Shown: positions 26,043 to 36,851, counted from the first letter of the stretch. The stretch is 64,000 nt of DNA from Bacteroidetes bacterium GWF2_41_31 (GCA_001769215.1 MEOL01000050.1:186001-250000); one strand, 5' to 3'. Numbers and translations are program-made. Notes: generated from the letters alone by a model not told the origin.

Positions 26043-26338
26043 TTCTCCTTGGGCGAGGGGGTATTAAAAGGGGGATACCTCCCCCTTTTGCAAGATGCGA
26101 TTATTCCGGTAAATATTTTTGCTTCCCGGTATAATTGCGTTCTTGCTACAAAAAAGTTGCACTTTTTTGTGCGTTCCACACCAAAGGTGTAGGAACCCCA
26201 AACTAATGCGAAGCATTAGAAACTCTACTGTTGTCGAAAGACAACAGGCAACAGGAAATACCATCGCAATGAATTGCGAAGGTTTTTCCTGTTCTTACTT
26301 TAGTTGCTAAAAATTGCTTCAAGCAATTCTTTAGCAAC
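26031..26338. ncRNA. Dense array of about nine distinct hairpins
   Basis: Nearly every base in 300 bp belongs to a stem-loop: 26031-26052 (ccaaggaga/ttctccttgg); 26068-26089 (aaaaggggg/cccccttt); 26090-26146 (gcaaga and an imperfect inner stem with tcttgc); 26148-26170 (10-bp perfect, loop tgc); 26173-26196 (gttccacacc, loop aaa); 26203-26219 (ctaatgc, loop gaa, gcattag); 26228-26247 (ctgttgtc, loop gaaa); 26250-26293 (aacagg...cctgtt with inner tcgcaat/attgcga); 26303-26338 (gttgctaa...ttagcaac with inner aattgctt/aagcaatt). The stems differ in sequence, so this is not a simple repeat. A large structured RNA, a transfer or replication origin, or an ssDNA structure are possible. The strand is unknown. 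Confidence 0.6.
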
Positions 26339-26684
26339 ACCATAAAGTTCTTTTATAAGCGCTACCCAAAACACAATTGATTTCAGTCTTGATTTTACTT
26401 TTTTGGTCAGATGAAATCTTGATACATTTCCTTTGCTCTTTCCAGCGTTCTTTTTTTGTTTTTTACACTTTTTCATGGTTTCCCGGATTAAAAAAAATTA
26501 ATCCGCGGAATCGCTTCAAATGTACGGTCAGAAAAACCGAAACGAAAGGACAAAAAAACGCACTATTTAACTATCAGTAATACAGACGTTTATGAAAACA
26601 CGCATTTAGTGATGTGATTTTTTAGGTTATTCAGGTGTGGTTTTGCCTTGTTTGGTAGCCGAAAAAGCTCTCCTTAATCAAAAT
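26339..26684. other. Non-coding stretch between hairpin array and element B
   Basis: About 345 bp without a convincing gene. One further hairpin, cggattaa/ttaatccg, lies near 26483-26504 with an A-run loop. The only open frames are short and carry no family pattern. Together with the flanking structured regions, the whole 26.03-26.94 kb block may be one functional non-coding region. Confidence 0.45.
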
Positions 26685-26936
26685 CGTAAGCCACCATTTT
26701 GAGAGTTTGAGAAGATTTCCAAAAGGAAACGGATAAATAGAGAAATGGAAAAATTGGAAAGGTTGATGTGGGCTTTCAAGAAGTGTTTATTGGAGGTACG
26801 GAGATAAAATCTTCTTGAAAGAAAGCCTGTGCGGTAGGTAAATCAACTTTTTCGATTTTGGAATGAACGGTTTATGCCGTAGTCTTTTGGAAACCCAGAG
26901 GGCTTGTCTTCTCAAAATCGGGTAATTTTGCTTACG
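26685..26936 (-). ncRNA. Candidate structured RNA/DNA element, copy B
   Basis: Nested pairings: 26685-26691 with 26930-26936 (cgtaagc/gcttacg), 26696-26704 with 26910-26918 (attttgaga/tctcaaaat), 26716-26725 with 26884-26893 (tttccaaaag/cttttggaaa), and an inner hairpin 26773-26783 with 26811-26821 (ctttcaagaag/cttcttgaaag), flanked by ggttgat/atcaac. It shares its ends and the gagggcttgt word with copy A at 11490-11641 in the same orientation, but has a longer inner part. It closes the right side of the mobile module. The strand is assumed from copy A. An RNA, an element terminus or a duplicated attachment site are the options. Confidence 0.55.
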
Positions 26937-27191
26937 GAGTTTGATTAGGATTTTTAAGATTTTAATTTGAATTTCTAGATTAAACTTGAGTAATCGTAAA
27001 TACAAAACTAATGATAATTTGTAACAAGATTTTATTATCTGACTACTGTCTTAAAACACCATCCAATTGAAGTTTTTCGATTATTCTTACTTGCTTCACT
27101 GTGAAATGTTCCAAATTTTTTTTTAGTAAATCTCTGTATTAGAGTAATTTTTTTAATTTTACACAGAGTATTGAATTAAAAACAAATAAAA

Positions 27192-27605
27192 ATGGTTAGG
27201 CCTATTAGTTTTCTTAAACAGAATTATATGAAGCTTACTCCGTTAATTAAGAGAGTTGGATCCCTAATAATTTTTGTTGCTACAGTACTAATGGCGTATA
27301 TAGCGTGTGATGGTTATTTATTTAACAAGTACTCAGAGTTTAGTCTAAATGGCGATATAACAACAATCGGAAACGATCCGATTGAGGGCGCCATCATTAC
27401 CGTGATAGGTGATCGTATAAGGGACGATAAAGTAATTGCAAAATCAGATTCCGATGGTAGATTTATTTTAAAAGGGGAGTATAAAGGAGACTGCTCAATT
27501 ACTATTCAAATAGAACACCCTAAGTACAAATCTGAAATTAGAATTTTGACCTTGTCAGACTACAGAATAAATAATCCCCATAACTATATTCTTTCTCCCA
27601 GATGA
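27192..27605 (+). CDS. Membrane-anchored carboxypeptidase-regulatory-like domain protein
   Basis: 137 residues. An N-terminal hydrophobic helix (VGSLIIFVATVLMAYIACDG) may be an anchor or lipoprotein signal. The rest is a single Ig-like beta-sandwich of the CarboxypepD_reg type: SLNGDITTIGNDPIEGAIIT, then AKSDSDGRFILKGEYKGDCS. Such domains occur in Bacteroidetes surface and TonB-linked proteins. It overlaps the next gene by ATGA, so the two proteins likely act together. It lies just outside structured element B. Confidence 0.7.
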   Translation: MVRPISFLKQNYMKLTPLIKRVGSLIIFVATVLMAYIACDGYLFNKYSEFSLNGDITTIGNDPIEGAIITVIGDRIRDDKVIAKSDSDGRFILKGEYKGDCSITIQIEHPKYKSEIRILTLSDYRINNPHNYILSPR

Positions 27606-29383
27606 ATTATTTTAAGTTCGCATTTATTTTAGTGTTAACATTTTGTGCTGTACATAATTCTATATATGGCTCTACAGAGAAGAAGTTGAGAATATTATTT
27701 GTCGACCAGAATCACCATCCTGCAAAATTTGTTCTTATAAGGATAGATGGTGATGATAAAAAGACTAGTGATTTAGGATATATAACGTATATTACAACAC
27801 ATGAAAAGGTTAGCCTGTTTGTTGATACAGAGATTTACTCGTTGCCTCATACGGAAATTGAAATAATTAAGGAAGAAGTTGACACTCTGATTATTTTACA
27901 AGAGAAGCAGATTCAAGGTGAAGACAACGGGGTTTTCGCTGCCCGCAGATCATACAACTGTTACAAAGAACTTAAAGCTGGAAGTAAGCCTAAGAAAGAG
28001 CTTGACCCAATAAAAGTCAGGAGAATTAAACCTAAACCCACCTTTCCTTTTCTCAAAGAAATACCTAAGTATTATAACAATTACATCATTAGTGGAGATA
28101 AGCAGAGGCTAAGTATGTTTTTATATGAACTAAATCTGCCAGAAAATTCAGATAAGCTAAGCTATTCTGAAAGAATGGAAAAATACAAAAGGAATAAAAG
28201 TTTAGCTCATTATAAATATGATGCCTTTTTATCAACTAATCTTTTAAGATTGATACTCTTGTCGGATGAGTATGATACGAATAAAGACTCAATTCACGAA
28301 TTAGTATCTTACATTGATAGTCTACTCCAATATGACATCCCCAAAAACGAGAGTTCTTACTGGGAAAAGTATCATTTTAATTTAAGAGAACTTTGTAATG
28401 AAGCAATCAGAGATGCATTCAGACTACCACGTTGCAAATTGCTAAATAAAAAAGCAAAATTATTTGAACTTCAGAATCAGCAGACTAACCTGTTAAACAT
28501 GCTAATTTTGATACTAAATGACAATTGTATAGAAAGAGATTCCCTATATTCTAGATTAGATTCCTCATATGACAGAATAGAGAAATCCATAAGGCTATGT
28601 CAAGTAGGTGATAGTTTAGTCAGTATTAGAAAATTTAATTTGGCAAAAGAAAAATACAAAGAAGCGCTCATATACAATTCAGGTAATATAAGCGCAATAA
28701 ATAAGCAAAATTTGCTTTTAATTGGTGGTACCCCTACTTCAACTAAAAAATTTCGCGATATTAGCGTAAATCTAATTGAAATGGATTTACAGCAGACAAT
28801 TAATTCGCTAGCAAGTACCCATAAATTTCCAAATATTAATTCTCAAGTAATAGATAATTACGAAAGTGATAAAACATTGGATATTATTATTCAGTATGGT
28901 ATGGATGATGAGGATAGGGTTCAGAATTCATTGTTTTATAATTATCCTTTAGGTGAGTATACGTATAATGGTTCTACAGAGGCTGTAAAATTTATTGTTT
29001 CATCAATTGATATGCTAAAATACCGGTTCAAAAATTTATATCAAAATGAGTTTGATATCAGCATTATCGGTTCATCTGATGCAGTGCCATACTCAGGAAA
29101 GTTTAGATATAATTCTGAATATGGTAATTTAAAAGATGATACTGTTGTAGATATTTATGGAAACCACTATAATTTTAAGTCACTTCTTATAGGGAGGTCA
29201 GAGAATAAAAATTTAGCATTAGCTTATTTGAGAGCAATACAACTCAAGTATGAATTGAAGAAAAGAAATGACTTAAAAATAGACAAAATGAATATTAAGG
29301 TTTATCAATCCGATTATCAAGGAGGTGAGTATAGAAGTGTTAAAGTTGAACTAAAATTTAAGTGGAAGGATGATAAAGATTAA
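27602..29383 (+). CDS. Exported protein of unknown function
   Basis: 593 residues with a signal peptide (FAFILVLTFCAVHNSIYGS). Residues 27-100 look like another Ig-like beta-domain (LRILFVDQNHHPAKFVLIRI). The middle is helical and Lys/Asn-rich. The C-terminal 150 residues (LDIIIQYGMDDEDRVQNS, ISIIGSSDAVPYSG, LLIGRSENKNLALAYLRAIQ) are somewhat reminiscent of OmpA-like domains with a D...NxxLAxxRA motif, but the match is partial. It is coupled to the preceding gene and convergent with hsdR. Function unknown. Confidence 0.65.
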   Translation: MNYFKFAFILVLTFCAVHNSIYGSTEKKLRILFVDQNHHPAKFVLIRIDGDDKKTSDLGYITYITTHEKVSLFVDTEIYSLPHTEIEIIKEEVDTLIILQEKQIQGEDNGVFAARRSYNCYKELKAGSKPKKELDPIKVRRIKPKPTFPFLKEIPKYYNNYIISGDKQRLSMFLYELNLPENSDKLSYSERMEKYKRNKSLAHYKYDAFLSTNLLRLILLSDEYDTNKDSIHELVSYIDSLLQYDIPKNESSYWEKYHFNLRELCNEAIRDAFRLPRCKLLNKKAKLFELQNQQTNLLNMLILILNDNCIERDSLYSRLDSSYDRIEKSIRLCQVGDSLVSIRKFNLAKEKYKEALIYNSGNISAINKQNLLLIGGTPTSTKKFRDISVNLIEMDLQQTINSLASTHKFPNINSQVIDNYESDKTLDIIIQYGMDDEDRVQNSLFYNYPLGEYTYNGSTEAVKFIVSSIDMLKYRFKNLYQNEFDISIIGSSDAVPYSGKFRYNSEYGNLKDDTVVDIYGNHYNFKSLLIGRSENKNLALAYLRAIQLKYELKKRNDLKIDKMNIKVYQSDYQGGEYRSVKVELKFKWKDDKD

Positions 29384-29607
29384 AGCACAAAAAATATATA
29401 TACATATTGAAGTAAACTATTTTTTAATTGGGGCGTAAAATAGTCCAATAATATTAGTTGAAAAAACCCTTTATTATTATCCTTTAATTAATGAATATAT
29501 TATTCACAATTTTTCTAAAGTATTTTTAAAACACACAGTAAAGACCTTCTTAGCATATATTTGTCTTATAGAAAATCATCATTGAAATCCGATGCATTGT
29601 TTGAATT

Positions 29608-32600
29608 TTACTTCTTAATAACCTCCTTCACCTTATTACTCCACTCATCCGCCAAAAGTTTTGCTTGTTGGAGGATATTTTCTGTGGCGAGCAGTTGCAT
29701 GTCAGGCGGATATCCATATTTGCGCAAGGTTCGTTTCACAATCGTTCTGAGCTTCGCCTGAACGCTTTCCTTTATTGTCCAGTCAATGGCGGTATTTGCA
29801 CGAACCCGCTCCACCAAAACGTGGGCTAGTTCCTTTAATATTTCATCGCTCATGACTGCCTTGGCACTGTCGTTATTTGCCAAGGCATCGTAAAAGGCGA
29901 CTTCATATTCGGTAAGTCCCAATTCTTTGATTCTGTCGTCCTCTTTGCGTATTTCTTTCGCCAATTCAATTAACTCATCAATAATCTGTGCTGCTGACAG
30001 TAAATTATTCTGGTATCTTTTTATTGCACTTTCCAACATCTCCGAAAGTTTTCTGCTTTGGATAAAGTTGCGCTTTGTTCTGCCCTTTATCTCGTCGTTT
30101 AGAAGTTTTTTCAGCAATTCCAGGGCTATGTTCTTCCGTTTCATGTTTCTGATTTCATCCATGAATTCATCAGACAAAATAGAAATATCAGGTTTTTTAA
30201 TTCCGGCAGCATCAAAAATATCTACCACGTCATCGGCAACTACAGCACGATCAATAATCCGGCGGATGGCGGATTCAATTTTTTCATCACTTTTCCCACT
30301 GCCAGTTGGTTCAAACTTTGTGAGGCGGGCTTTTATTGCTTGAAAAAAGCCAATGTCGTCTTTGATTTCCATTGCCTTAAGATGTGGTACTGACAATGCA
30401 AATGCCTTTGAAAGCAATCCTACCTCTCTGGTAAACCGATTCTTTCCATCATCTAAACCCAAAATATGTTCCTGGGCTTCCAGAATGATCGTCAATTTAT
30501 CATGTGTCCCTGATGTGAAATACCTCTCGTAGTTAAACCTGTCAAAAAGCTGACAGACAACCTCTTGTTTTTCAAGCATCATAGCCACAGCCTCAGCTTG
30601 GTCAAAGGAAGGTTTTCCCTGTCCTCCACTTTCCGTATAGGTCGCCATGGCATTCTTTAAGTCGGAAGCAATGCCAATATAGTCCACAATCAACCCACCT
30701 TCGATATCACCATAAACACGATTTACCCTTGCAATGGCTTGCATGAGGTTATGTCCTCGCATGGGTTTATCCACATACATGGTTTTTAAACATGGGGCGT
30801 CAAATCCGGTAAGCCACATATCTCTTACAATTACCAGTTTTAATTGGTCTTTGGTGTCTTTTAACCGTGTTCCAAGTGCTTTTCGTTCTTGTTTAGAGGT
30901 GTGGTGAAGTTGCCAATTTTCCGGGTCGGATGAAGTGGATGTCATGATGACTTTGACAACCCCTTTTGTTTTATCTTCACTGTGCCAGTCTGGTCGCAAT
31001 TTGGTAATTTCTTCGTATAGTTCCACGGCAATCCGGCGGCTCATGGTCACAATCATTCCCTTTCCATCAAAAGCTTCGCGCCTTTTTTCAAAATGATCAA
31101 CAATGTCTTTTGCTACAACCCGTATCCGATCACGGTGACCAATGATAGCTTCCAATTGTGTCCATTTCGCTTTGGCTTTTTCACTGGCAGTTGATTCTTC
31201 ACCTTCGGTAATGGAATCCACTTCTGCATCCAGCTTCTCTTTTTCGTCTTCTTTTAAGTGGATTTTTGCAAGTCGTGATTCATAGTAAATCCGAACAGTA
31301 GCACCATCTTCAACGGCTTGTTCAATGTCGTATACATCCACATAATTTCCAAACACAGCAGGTGTGGATGCGTCTTCTTTTTCAACCGGCGTGCCGGTAA
31401 AGCCAATAAACGTAGCGTTTGGCAATCCATCGCGCAAATATTTTGCAAACCCGTAACGGGTGAGCATTTCGCCATCCTTTTCAATATTTTTTGCACCAAA
31501 ACCATACTGTGTGCGGTGGGCTTCATCTGCGATAACAACAATGTTTTCACGACCTGAAAGGAGGTCAAAATCATTTTCACCGTCTTCAGGAGAAAATTTT
31601 TGGATGGTAGTGAATACAATTCCTCCACCAGTCGTTTTCAGGAGTTTTTTTAAATCAGCCCGGCTGTTTGCCTGTATGGGTTCTTGACGGAGCAACTGCT
31701 TGCACCCCGCAAAGGTTTCAAACAATTGTTCGTCCAGGTCGTTCCGGTCGGTAATTACCACCACCGTCGGATTGTTAAGCTCCAATACAATTTTACCTGT
31801 GTAAAACACCATCGACAGTGATTTCCCGCTTCCCTGTGTGTGCCACACCACTCCGGCTTTGCGGTCACCAAAGGCTTGCTGCTCAACGCTGGGGAGCCCA
31901 TAGTGTTCAGGTTTTTCGCTCACCAGAGAATTCATCCCAACCGCACGGGTTGTGGAAATTACCGCTTTGTTAACCGCATGGTATTGATGATACGCTGCAA
32001 TTTTTTTTACAGTTTCAACCCGTACCATTCCGGTTTTAGGGTCTTCGCTTTTTGATTTCTCAAAAACCGTGAACTGCTTAATCATGTCCAGCAACACATC
32101 CGGACGTAATAACCCCCGAATCAAAGTGTCCATTTGTGGAATAGTCGATTTGTCCTCCTTTACCCCATCAACTGTTTTCCAGTTCATGAACCGTGAAAAA
32201 CCGGCAGTTAGTGAGCCTGTTTTGGCATCCAGTCCATCGGAGGCGACCAAAATACTGTTGTAATAAAACAGATTGGGGATGGCATTTTTGTAATTCTGTA
32301 GTTGAGTAAACGCCTTTTTTACCGTGGCATTTTCATCGGTGGGGTTTTTAAGCTCAATAACCACCAATGGTAAACCATTGATGAGTAAAACTACATCGGG
32401 ACGTTTGTTGGCGTGATCCTGAACTACGGTAAACTGATTGGTTACAACAAGATTGTTTTTTTCAGGATTTTCAAAATCAATCAATTGAATCTCGGCTCCC
32501 CGGGAGTGCCCGTCTTTCAGGTATTCAACTTTTACTCCTTCGGTAAGCATGGTGTGGAAAAGTTCGTTGTTTTCCACAAGATTTTGCGTTGCAAGGTTTA

Positions 32601-32808
32601 TTACCTGCTTGTAGGCGTATTCCAATGCATCTGCCGGAATTCCTGGATTTAAAGTGTCAATGGCATGTCTCAGCCGGTCTTTTAGAATTACCTCTGGAAG
32701 TTCTCCGCGTTCGGTTTCCTGATCTTCCGGGGACAAATACCGGTACCCCTGCTCTTCCAGCAGTTCAATACATAGTTTTTCGACGTCGGATTCGTAGAGT
32801 GGGGTCAT
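29608..32808 (-). CDS. hsdR: Type I restriction enzyme, R subunit
   Basis: 1066 residues, normal length. The N-terminal nuclease shows [20 protein letters not shown], with Asp138, Glu152 and Lys154 of the PD-(D/E)xK site. The translocase follows: Walker [18 protein letters not shown] box [12 protein letters not shown], motif [11 protein letters not shown] and the helicase C-part with [20 protein letters not shown]. HsdR cuts unmethylated DNA after ATP-driven translocation, in complex with HsdM and HsdS. Its start overlaps the HerA-like stop by ATGA, so it is the last gene of the operon hsdM, ORF6N gene, hsdS, sir2, herA, hsdR. All motifs are intact. Confidence 0.95.
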   Translation of the reverse strand: MTPLYESDVEKLCIELLEEQGYRYLSPEDQETERGELPEVILKDRLRHAIDTLNPGIPADALEYAYKQVINLATQNLVENNELFHTMLTEGVKVEYLKDGHSRGAEIQLIDFENPEKNNLVVTNQFTVVQDHANKRPDVVLLINGLPLVVIELKNPTDENATVKKAFTQLQNYKNAIPNLFYYNSILVASDGLDAKTGSLTAGFSRFMNWKTVDGVKEDKSTIPQMDTLIRGLLRPDVLLDMIKQFTVFEKSKSEDPKTGMVRVETVKKIAAYHQYHAVNKAVISTTRAVGMNSLVSEKPEHYGLPSVEQQAFGDRKAGVVWHTQGSGKSLSMVFYTGKIVLELNNPTVVVITDRNDLDEQLFETFAGCKQLLRQEPIQANSRADLKKLLKTTGGGIVFTTIQKFSPEDGENDFDLLSGRENIVVIADEAHRTQYGFGAKNIEKDGEMLTRYGFAKYLRDGLPNATFIGFTGTPVEKEDASTPAVFGNYVDVYDIEQAVEDGATVRIYYESRLAKIHLKEDEKEKLDAEVDSITEGEESTASEKAKAKWTQLEAIIGHRDRIRVVAKDIVDHFEKRREAFDGKGMIVTMSRRIAVELYEEITKLRPDWHSEDKTKGVVKVIMTSTSSDPENWQLHHTSKQERKALGTRLKDTKDQLKLVIVRDMWLTGFDAPCLKTMYVDKPMRGHNLMQAIARVNRVYGDIEGGLIVDYIGIASDLKNAMATYTESGGQGKPSFDQAEAVAMMLEKQEVVCQLFDRFNYERYFTSGTHDKLTIILEAQEHILGLDDGKNRFTREVGLLSKAFALSVPHLKAMEIKDDIGFFQAIKARLTKFEPTGSGKSDEKIESAIRRIIDRAVVADDVVDIFDAAGIKKPDISILSDEFMDEIRNMKRKNIALELLKKLLNDEIKGRTKRNFIQSRKLSEMLESAIKRYQNNLLSAAQIIDELIELAKEIRKEDDRIKELGLTEYEVAFYDALANNDSAKAVMSDEILKELAHVLVERVRANTAIDWTIKESVQAKLRTIVKRTLRKYGYPPDMQLLATENILQQAKLLADEWSNKVKEVIKK

Positions 32809-34712
32809 GATTTTGTAGTAGATTTATTAAACCAGATATCTTCCAAATTAACTGTTTCACTTCGGGGTTGCTTCTCTAAGGGAAGCAAATCAATGTCTAC
32901 TTTGACTGGTATATCAGATGCCAGCCCGGCAACAAAACAACTTCCAATTGATAAAATTGGAATTGATTCAAAAGACAATTTATCAAGGTAGGCGATTGTT
33001 TTCTCAATTGCTCTGATATCATTATCGTTGATAAGGCGGTGAATAAAATAATTATGTAACTGTGAAATAATTGTTGATGATATATCGTAGGGTCTTTGGC
33101 TTGAAATCGTAAGAAAAGTACTAAACTTTCTACCTTCTTTAATTATTTCTTCAAAAGTCTCTAATCGATAATCTTTCCATGTTTCACTTTCTCTTTCTGA
33201 CGATGATGAAAGAATGTTGTGTGCTTCATCAACAATTAAATGGAGTGATTTTTTTTCAAAAGCTGCATCCCCCTTGTGTTCGTCATAGAGCTGTTTGCAA
33301 ATAATTAAGGGTAGTGTTTTTTTCATTTCAAGGTTTACATCTTTCAAATTAATAACCTCAAGATTACTAGATGCTTTGTCAATAACTTCATCTTCGCAAA
33401 CTTCTATTGTTTTGGAGAGCATGTCAAATTTTTTAAACATCCTACCGATTAACGGTCTAATATGCTCCTGGTTTGAGTAACCATTAATGATTTCATGATA
33501 GTACTGCGATAAAATTTTGAATTTTATTCTGTCAAAATTTGCAGAGTTAATTTTTAAATCTCCAACCTTTCCGAAGAAATTTGTAAATAATCTATCCAAA
33601 TCACCATTTGAGAAAATCCGGCTTGTGCCTTCTCCAATATAGTATGCTGAATCCCTTGAATGATATTTCAGTTCTCCTGCCTCTAATTTTACTAAAACAT
33701 CTCTAGCTATAGTTCCGAATTCTTCTTCAACCCCTTGAAGATGACTAAATAGTTCAGTAAAGATAGAGGTTGATAAAGTACTATCTGCTTTTTGTAAAAT
33801 ATCCCTGATTAACTTAATAACATTTCCAGTTGCCCTACCTTCAAAGTCCTCTTCTAAATATGAGTTCTTCAAAGCTCTACTTAAAAAAGGTTTTTGTGTT
33901 TTTTCAGTGGCTTCTAAAAGCACGGAAATAACTTCAAGTCTTTCAATATTTGCCCTTTTTATTTTGTATTTGTTTGATGAATCAGCTCTTGTAGTTAAAT
34001 TGTAAACTACTTTATTCTTGGAGATCATTTTCTCCTTAGTGTATTCACCGTTAAAGTCAATAAGTACAAATTTTGAGTTTAAAACAAAGTTTTCGTTATC
34101 ACCGTATTCATCGAATAGCTCCGAATAGACTTTAGCCAAAGTATTTGATTTTCCGCTTCCTGTGTTTCCAAATATTCCGATATGACTGGCAAAAAGTTTT
34201 TTGATACTAATTTTGATTTCCTGTGATGGCTCTTCTGTAAGTGTTCCAATTTTAATTGATCTTTCATCTTTGGGAAAAAATTGATGTAATTTATTGAACT
34301 CATCTTTGTCTAACAGGAAACATTCATTGTCAATCAATGGCATTTCTTTAATTCCCTGTTTGAATTTTTCACTTTCAAAATGACCAAATAAGGATACGTC
34401 AAGGATTCGAACAATTTGTATATCATCCTTCTTATACTCATGATTGAATGTTTTTTCTCTTGTTATATATTCTCCTTCGACTTTTCCAATTATTTCAATG
34501 AACCCTTTAGTTATTTTAATATAGCTCCCAACAGATACATTTTTAATAATTTTCCCCTTATAAGAAATGTGAGATAAGTTTTTATCTTTATTGACACGAA
34601 TTTTTATTTTTCTGCCTTCAACAGAAGAAACTTTCCCGATTATAAATATGGATTCTTTTAAGATTGTATCATCTTGGATGCTATGCTTTATCATCTTCTC
34701 CAATATTATCAT
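32805..34712 (-). CDS. herA: HerA-like DNA-translocase ATPase (SIR2 partner)
   Basis: 635 residues. The first 110 form a HAS-barrel-like beta-domain ([20 protein letters not shown]). The ATPase core has Walker [17 protein letters not shown] (about 180-194), [13 protein letters not shown], and Walker [12 protein letters not shown], then [20 protein letters not shown] with the sensor region, as in HerA/FtsK-class hexamers. It starts inside the SIR2 gene and ends at the hsdR start. SIR2 plus HerA is an established anti-phage pairing in which the two form a large complex. A later Met at 34694 is an alternative start. Confidence 0.88.
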   Translation of the reverse strand: MIILEKMIKHSIQDDTILKESIFIIGKVSSVEGRKIKIRVNKDKNLSHISYKGKIIKNVSVGSYIKITKGFIEIIGKVEGEYITREKTFNHEYKKDDIQIVRILDVSLFGHFESEKFKQGIKEMPLIDNECFLLDKDEFNKLHQFFPKDERSIKIGTLTEEPSQEIKISIKKLFASHIGIFGNTGSGKSNTLAKVYSELFDEYGDNENFVLNSKFVLIDFNGEYTKEKMISKNKVVYNLTTRADSSNKYKIKRANIERLEVISVLLEATEKTQKPFLSRALKNSYLEEDFEGRATGNVIKLIRDILQKADSTLSTSIFTELFSHLQGVEEEFGTIARDVLVKLEAGELKYHSRDSAYYIGEGTSRIFSNGDLDRLFTNFFGKVGDLKINSANFDRIKFKILSQYYHEIINGYSNQEHIRPLIGRMFKKFDMLSKTIEVCEDEVIDKASSNLEVINLKDVNLEMKKTLPLIICKQLYDEHKGDAAFEKKSLHLIVDEAHNILSSSSERESETWKDYRLETFEEIIKEGRKFSTFLTISSQRPYDISSTIISQLHNYFIHRLINDNDIRAIEKTIAYLDKLSFESIPILSIGSCFVAGLASDIPVKVDIDLLPLEKQPRSETVNLEDIWFNKSTTKS

Positions 34713-35763
34713 TAGAACTGACTTCAGTTTTGTTTAGCGTATTTTGAGGTATATTATTATTCCAAATATCTTTAAAGATTGTTTCAGTGATCCTGCTTAA
34801 GCCAAGACGTTTTTCATTATCTATGTTTTCAGGTGCCACAATTTGGATATTAGGATGTTGTCTAACTTTTAATTTTTCCTCCATGTTTTCTTTATCCTCA
34901 AATTTGTAACAAAACACATAGATTCTTAGGGTTGGGTTTGATTTTGCTGCCCTTAATGTAATTTCTTTTATGTGTCGATCCTCCATGGAAAATCCCATTA
35001 CAAATAATACAGCATTTTCCTTCTCAAGTTCACTCGAATACAAACGCAATAACTCTGAATAATAAACATTTAATACAGATTCCAGATGTTTTGACTCTTC
35101 AGGATTTACCACTAAAATTCGTCTATAGCCCTCTAAAAACTCTGTGCCGGATTTTTTAAGAAGAGATTTGTTAATATGGCGAAGATTTGAGGAAAATATT
35201 ATTTCTTTATCACTTTTCTCTGATTCATATATCCAGGTTAGAGACCCGTGTATTTTAATTATGTTAATAACTGGGATTTCAGAAATATGGTCAAAATGTA
35301 AACTTCGCTGCTGAACAGATTTCTTGAAATTTGCAATTCCAAAAGTAGGATTAAGCCGACCAGAAAATCCATCATTGTATTCAATTTTTAGATTCTCAAG
35401 TGCCGTCTCTAAAAAGACATCAATGTTTGTCGTGAAAATATTCGCTTGTTTACTAAGAATTGTATTTTTCCTCCTTAGCAAAATGCTTGCAATAGTGCTT
35501 ACAAAAGTTTCATAATTACTTTTAGTTTCTAAATATTTAACGGAGTTCTCCTTTGCATGGATAATGCTTCTGTTTGGGATCATTACATGTTCTAGATATT
35601 CCTTGTAAATAGCCTCTTTATCTTCGCTTTTTGCTTTGTTTAAACGATTTTCAATATCTCCTAATATTGGTAAATATGGAGTTGATAACCCTGCACCAAA
35701 GAGAAAATTTAAATTTGAACTTTGGATGACTTCTGAAAGTTCACGTCTTTCTAATTTATCCAT
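34681..35763 (-). CDS. SIR2-family defence protein
   Basis: 360 residues. The NAD-binding start NLNFLFGAGLSTPYLPILGD (GAG at 23-25), then NIFTTNIDVFLETAL with Asn113 and Asp115, and IKIHGSLTW with His172 match the SIR2 NADase fold. The C-terminus (VMGFSMEDRHIKEITLRAAK) is the usual end of SIR2_2-type proteins. In defence systems this domain degrades NAD+ when a phage is sensed. It shares the A of TAATG with the end of hsdS and overlaps the HerA-like gene, so the pair is built into the restriction operon. Defence function is inferred from the pairing. Confidence 0.87.
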   Translation of the reverse strand: MDKLERRELSEVIQSSNLNFLFGAGLSTPYLPILGDIENRLNKAKSEDKEAIYKEYLEHVMIPNRSIIHAKENSVKYLETKSNYETFVSTIASILLRRKNTILSKQANIFTTNIDVFLETALENLKIEYNDGFSGRLNPTFGIANFKKSVQQRSLHFDHISEIPVINIIKIHGSLTWIYESEKSDKEIIFSSNLRHINKSLLKKSGTEFLEGYRRILVVNPEESKHLESVLNVYYSELLRLYSSELEKENAVLFVMGFSMEDRHIKEITLRAAKSNPTLRIYVFCYKFEDKENMEEKLKVRQHPNIQIVAPENIDNEKRLGLSRITETIFKDIWNNNIPQNTLNKTEVSSNDNIGEDDKA

Positions 35764-36851
35764 TACTTTTTAAAGTTAAATGTCTTGACCCTCAACTCCC
35801 CACTCATTAATTTTGGCAACAATCTGTCCCGAAACTGAGTGAGTGTCTGTATTTGGGTTTCGTTAAATTCTTTCTTCTTAAAAATGGTTGATACAACATC
35901 ATCAAATGTTTTCATTATTTTGTTATCGGGGATAATTATTTTTATCCCATTTAACAAATGGGTCGTTAAGCTTGGTACAGCCGAACCAACATCCATAGAA
36001 GCCAAGTTAAAGGTTTTTAAAAGAAGAAAACAGAATTTCCCAAATTCCTTTTTTCTAATCTTACTATAAAACATTGTATCAACAGTCCAGAATGGTGTTT
36101 TGATATAAAAGAGATTGCTCAGTGTGCCTTTTCTGGGTATTAGGATTGATTGATCCGAATAAAGAGGTTTATTTGCATACCTCATTATTCCTCCTGAACC
36201 ATAAACCGGTATTGTGCCTTCCTCCAGATGCTTATGGTCCTTTCCATATTTTATTTCAATTAATTCTTCTAGCTTTCCCACTTTCCACCCTTCCGGTATC
36301 ATCCCCAATTCTGAATCAACCATTTTGCCTGCTCCCGGGAAACGAAAATTCACAAACCATTCTTTAAACAGCGTTTGTGCCATTTCTTCGAGGGTTTGGT
36401 TTTGTTGGAGGAGTAACTCGATTTTCATGTCAATTTTTTCTAGAACTTTTCTGATTTGAATTTGTTCTGTTAAACTCTCGGGATATGAAATAACAATTTC
36501 ATTTAAAGTCTTAACAGTTAAACTAGGAATTGCCGAACCTTCGTCAAACCTAGATAATTTAATGCAAGACAGTAAGTAAAATAAAAATCGGGGGTCAATT
36601 TTATTAGCATCGATTTTAGTCCAAAATAGTGTGTCAACAGACCAAAATGGTTTGTCTGTAAAAAATAAATTTTCAATTGAACCTTTTCTTGGTATCAAAA
36701 CTGACGGTTTGTCATATATAAAACTTTCTACATATCTCATTATACCGCCACTACCGTATAATGGATATTTCCCATCATTCAAAATTTTATGATCTTTTCC
36801 ATATTTAATTTCAACTACATCTCCGATATTTGATTGTTTCCAATTATTCAT
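35763..36851 (-). CDS. hsdS: Type I restriction specificity subunit with twin recognition domains
   Basis: 362 residues from the Met of MNNWKQSNIGDV; the frame runs a few codons further up. Two target-recognition domains flank a helical spacer (LEKIDMKIELLLQQNQTLEE), with the second conserved helix at the C-terminus (TQFRDRLLPKLMSGELRV). The two domains are strongly alike: both contain EIKYGKDHK, YGSGGIMRY, LIPRKG, NLF and FWxVDTxF. HsdS domains each read half of a split target, so this enzyme probably recognises an inverted, near-symmetric sequence. The gene overlaps the ORF6N gene upstream by a few bases. Confidence 0.92.
   Translation of the reverse strand: MNNWKQSNIGDVVEIKYGKDHKILNDGKYPLYGSGGIMRYVESFIYDKPSVLIPRKGSIENLFFTDKPFWSVDTLFWTKIDANKIDPRFLFYLLSCIKLSRFDEGSAIPSLTVKTLNEIVISYPESLTEQIQIRKVLEKIDMKIELLLQQNQTLEEMAQTLFKEWFVNFRFPGAGKMVDSELGMIPEGWKVGKLEELIEIKYGKDHKHLEEGTIPVYGSGGIMRYANKPLYSDQSILIPRKGTLSNLFYIKTPFWTVDTMFYSKIRKKEFGKFCFLLLKTFNLASMDVGSAVPSLTTHLLNGIKIIIPDNKIMKTFDDVVSTIFKKKEFNETQIQTLTQFRDRLLPKLMSGELRVKTFNFKK

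Noticed and set aside
26031-26936. Retron, diversity-generating retroelement or group II intron
   Set aside because: There is strong RNA-like structure but no reverse transcriptase gene anywhere in the window, so these systems are not supported.
26787-27005. Minus-strand 72-codon gene
   Set aside because: It lies within structured element B and is a by-product of its base composition.
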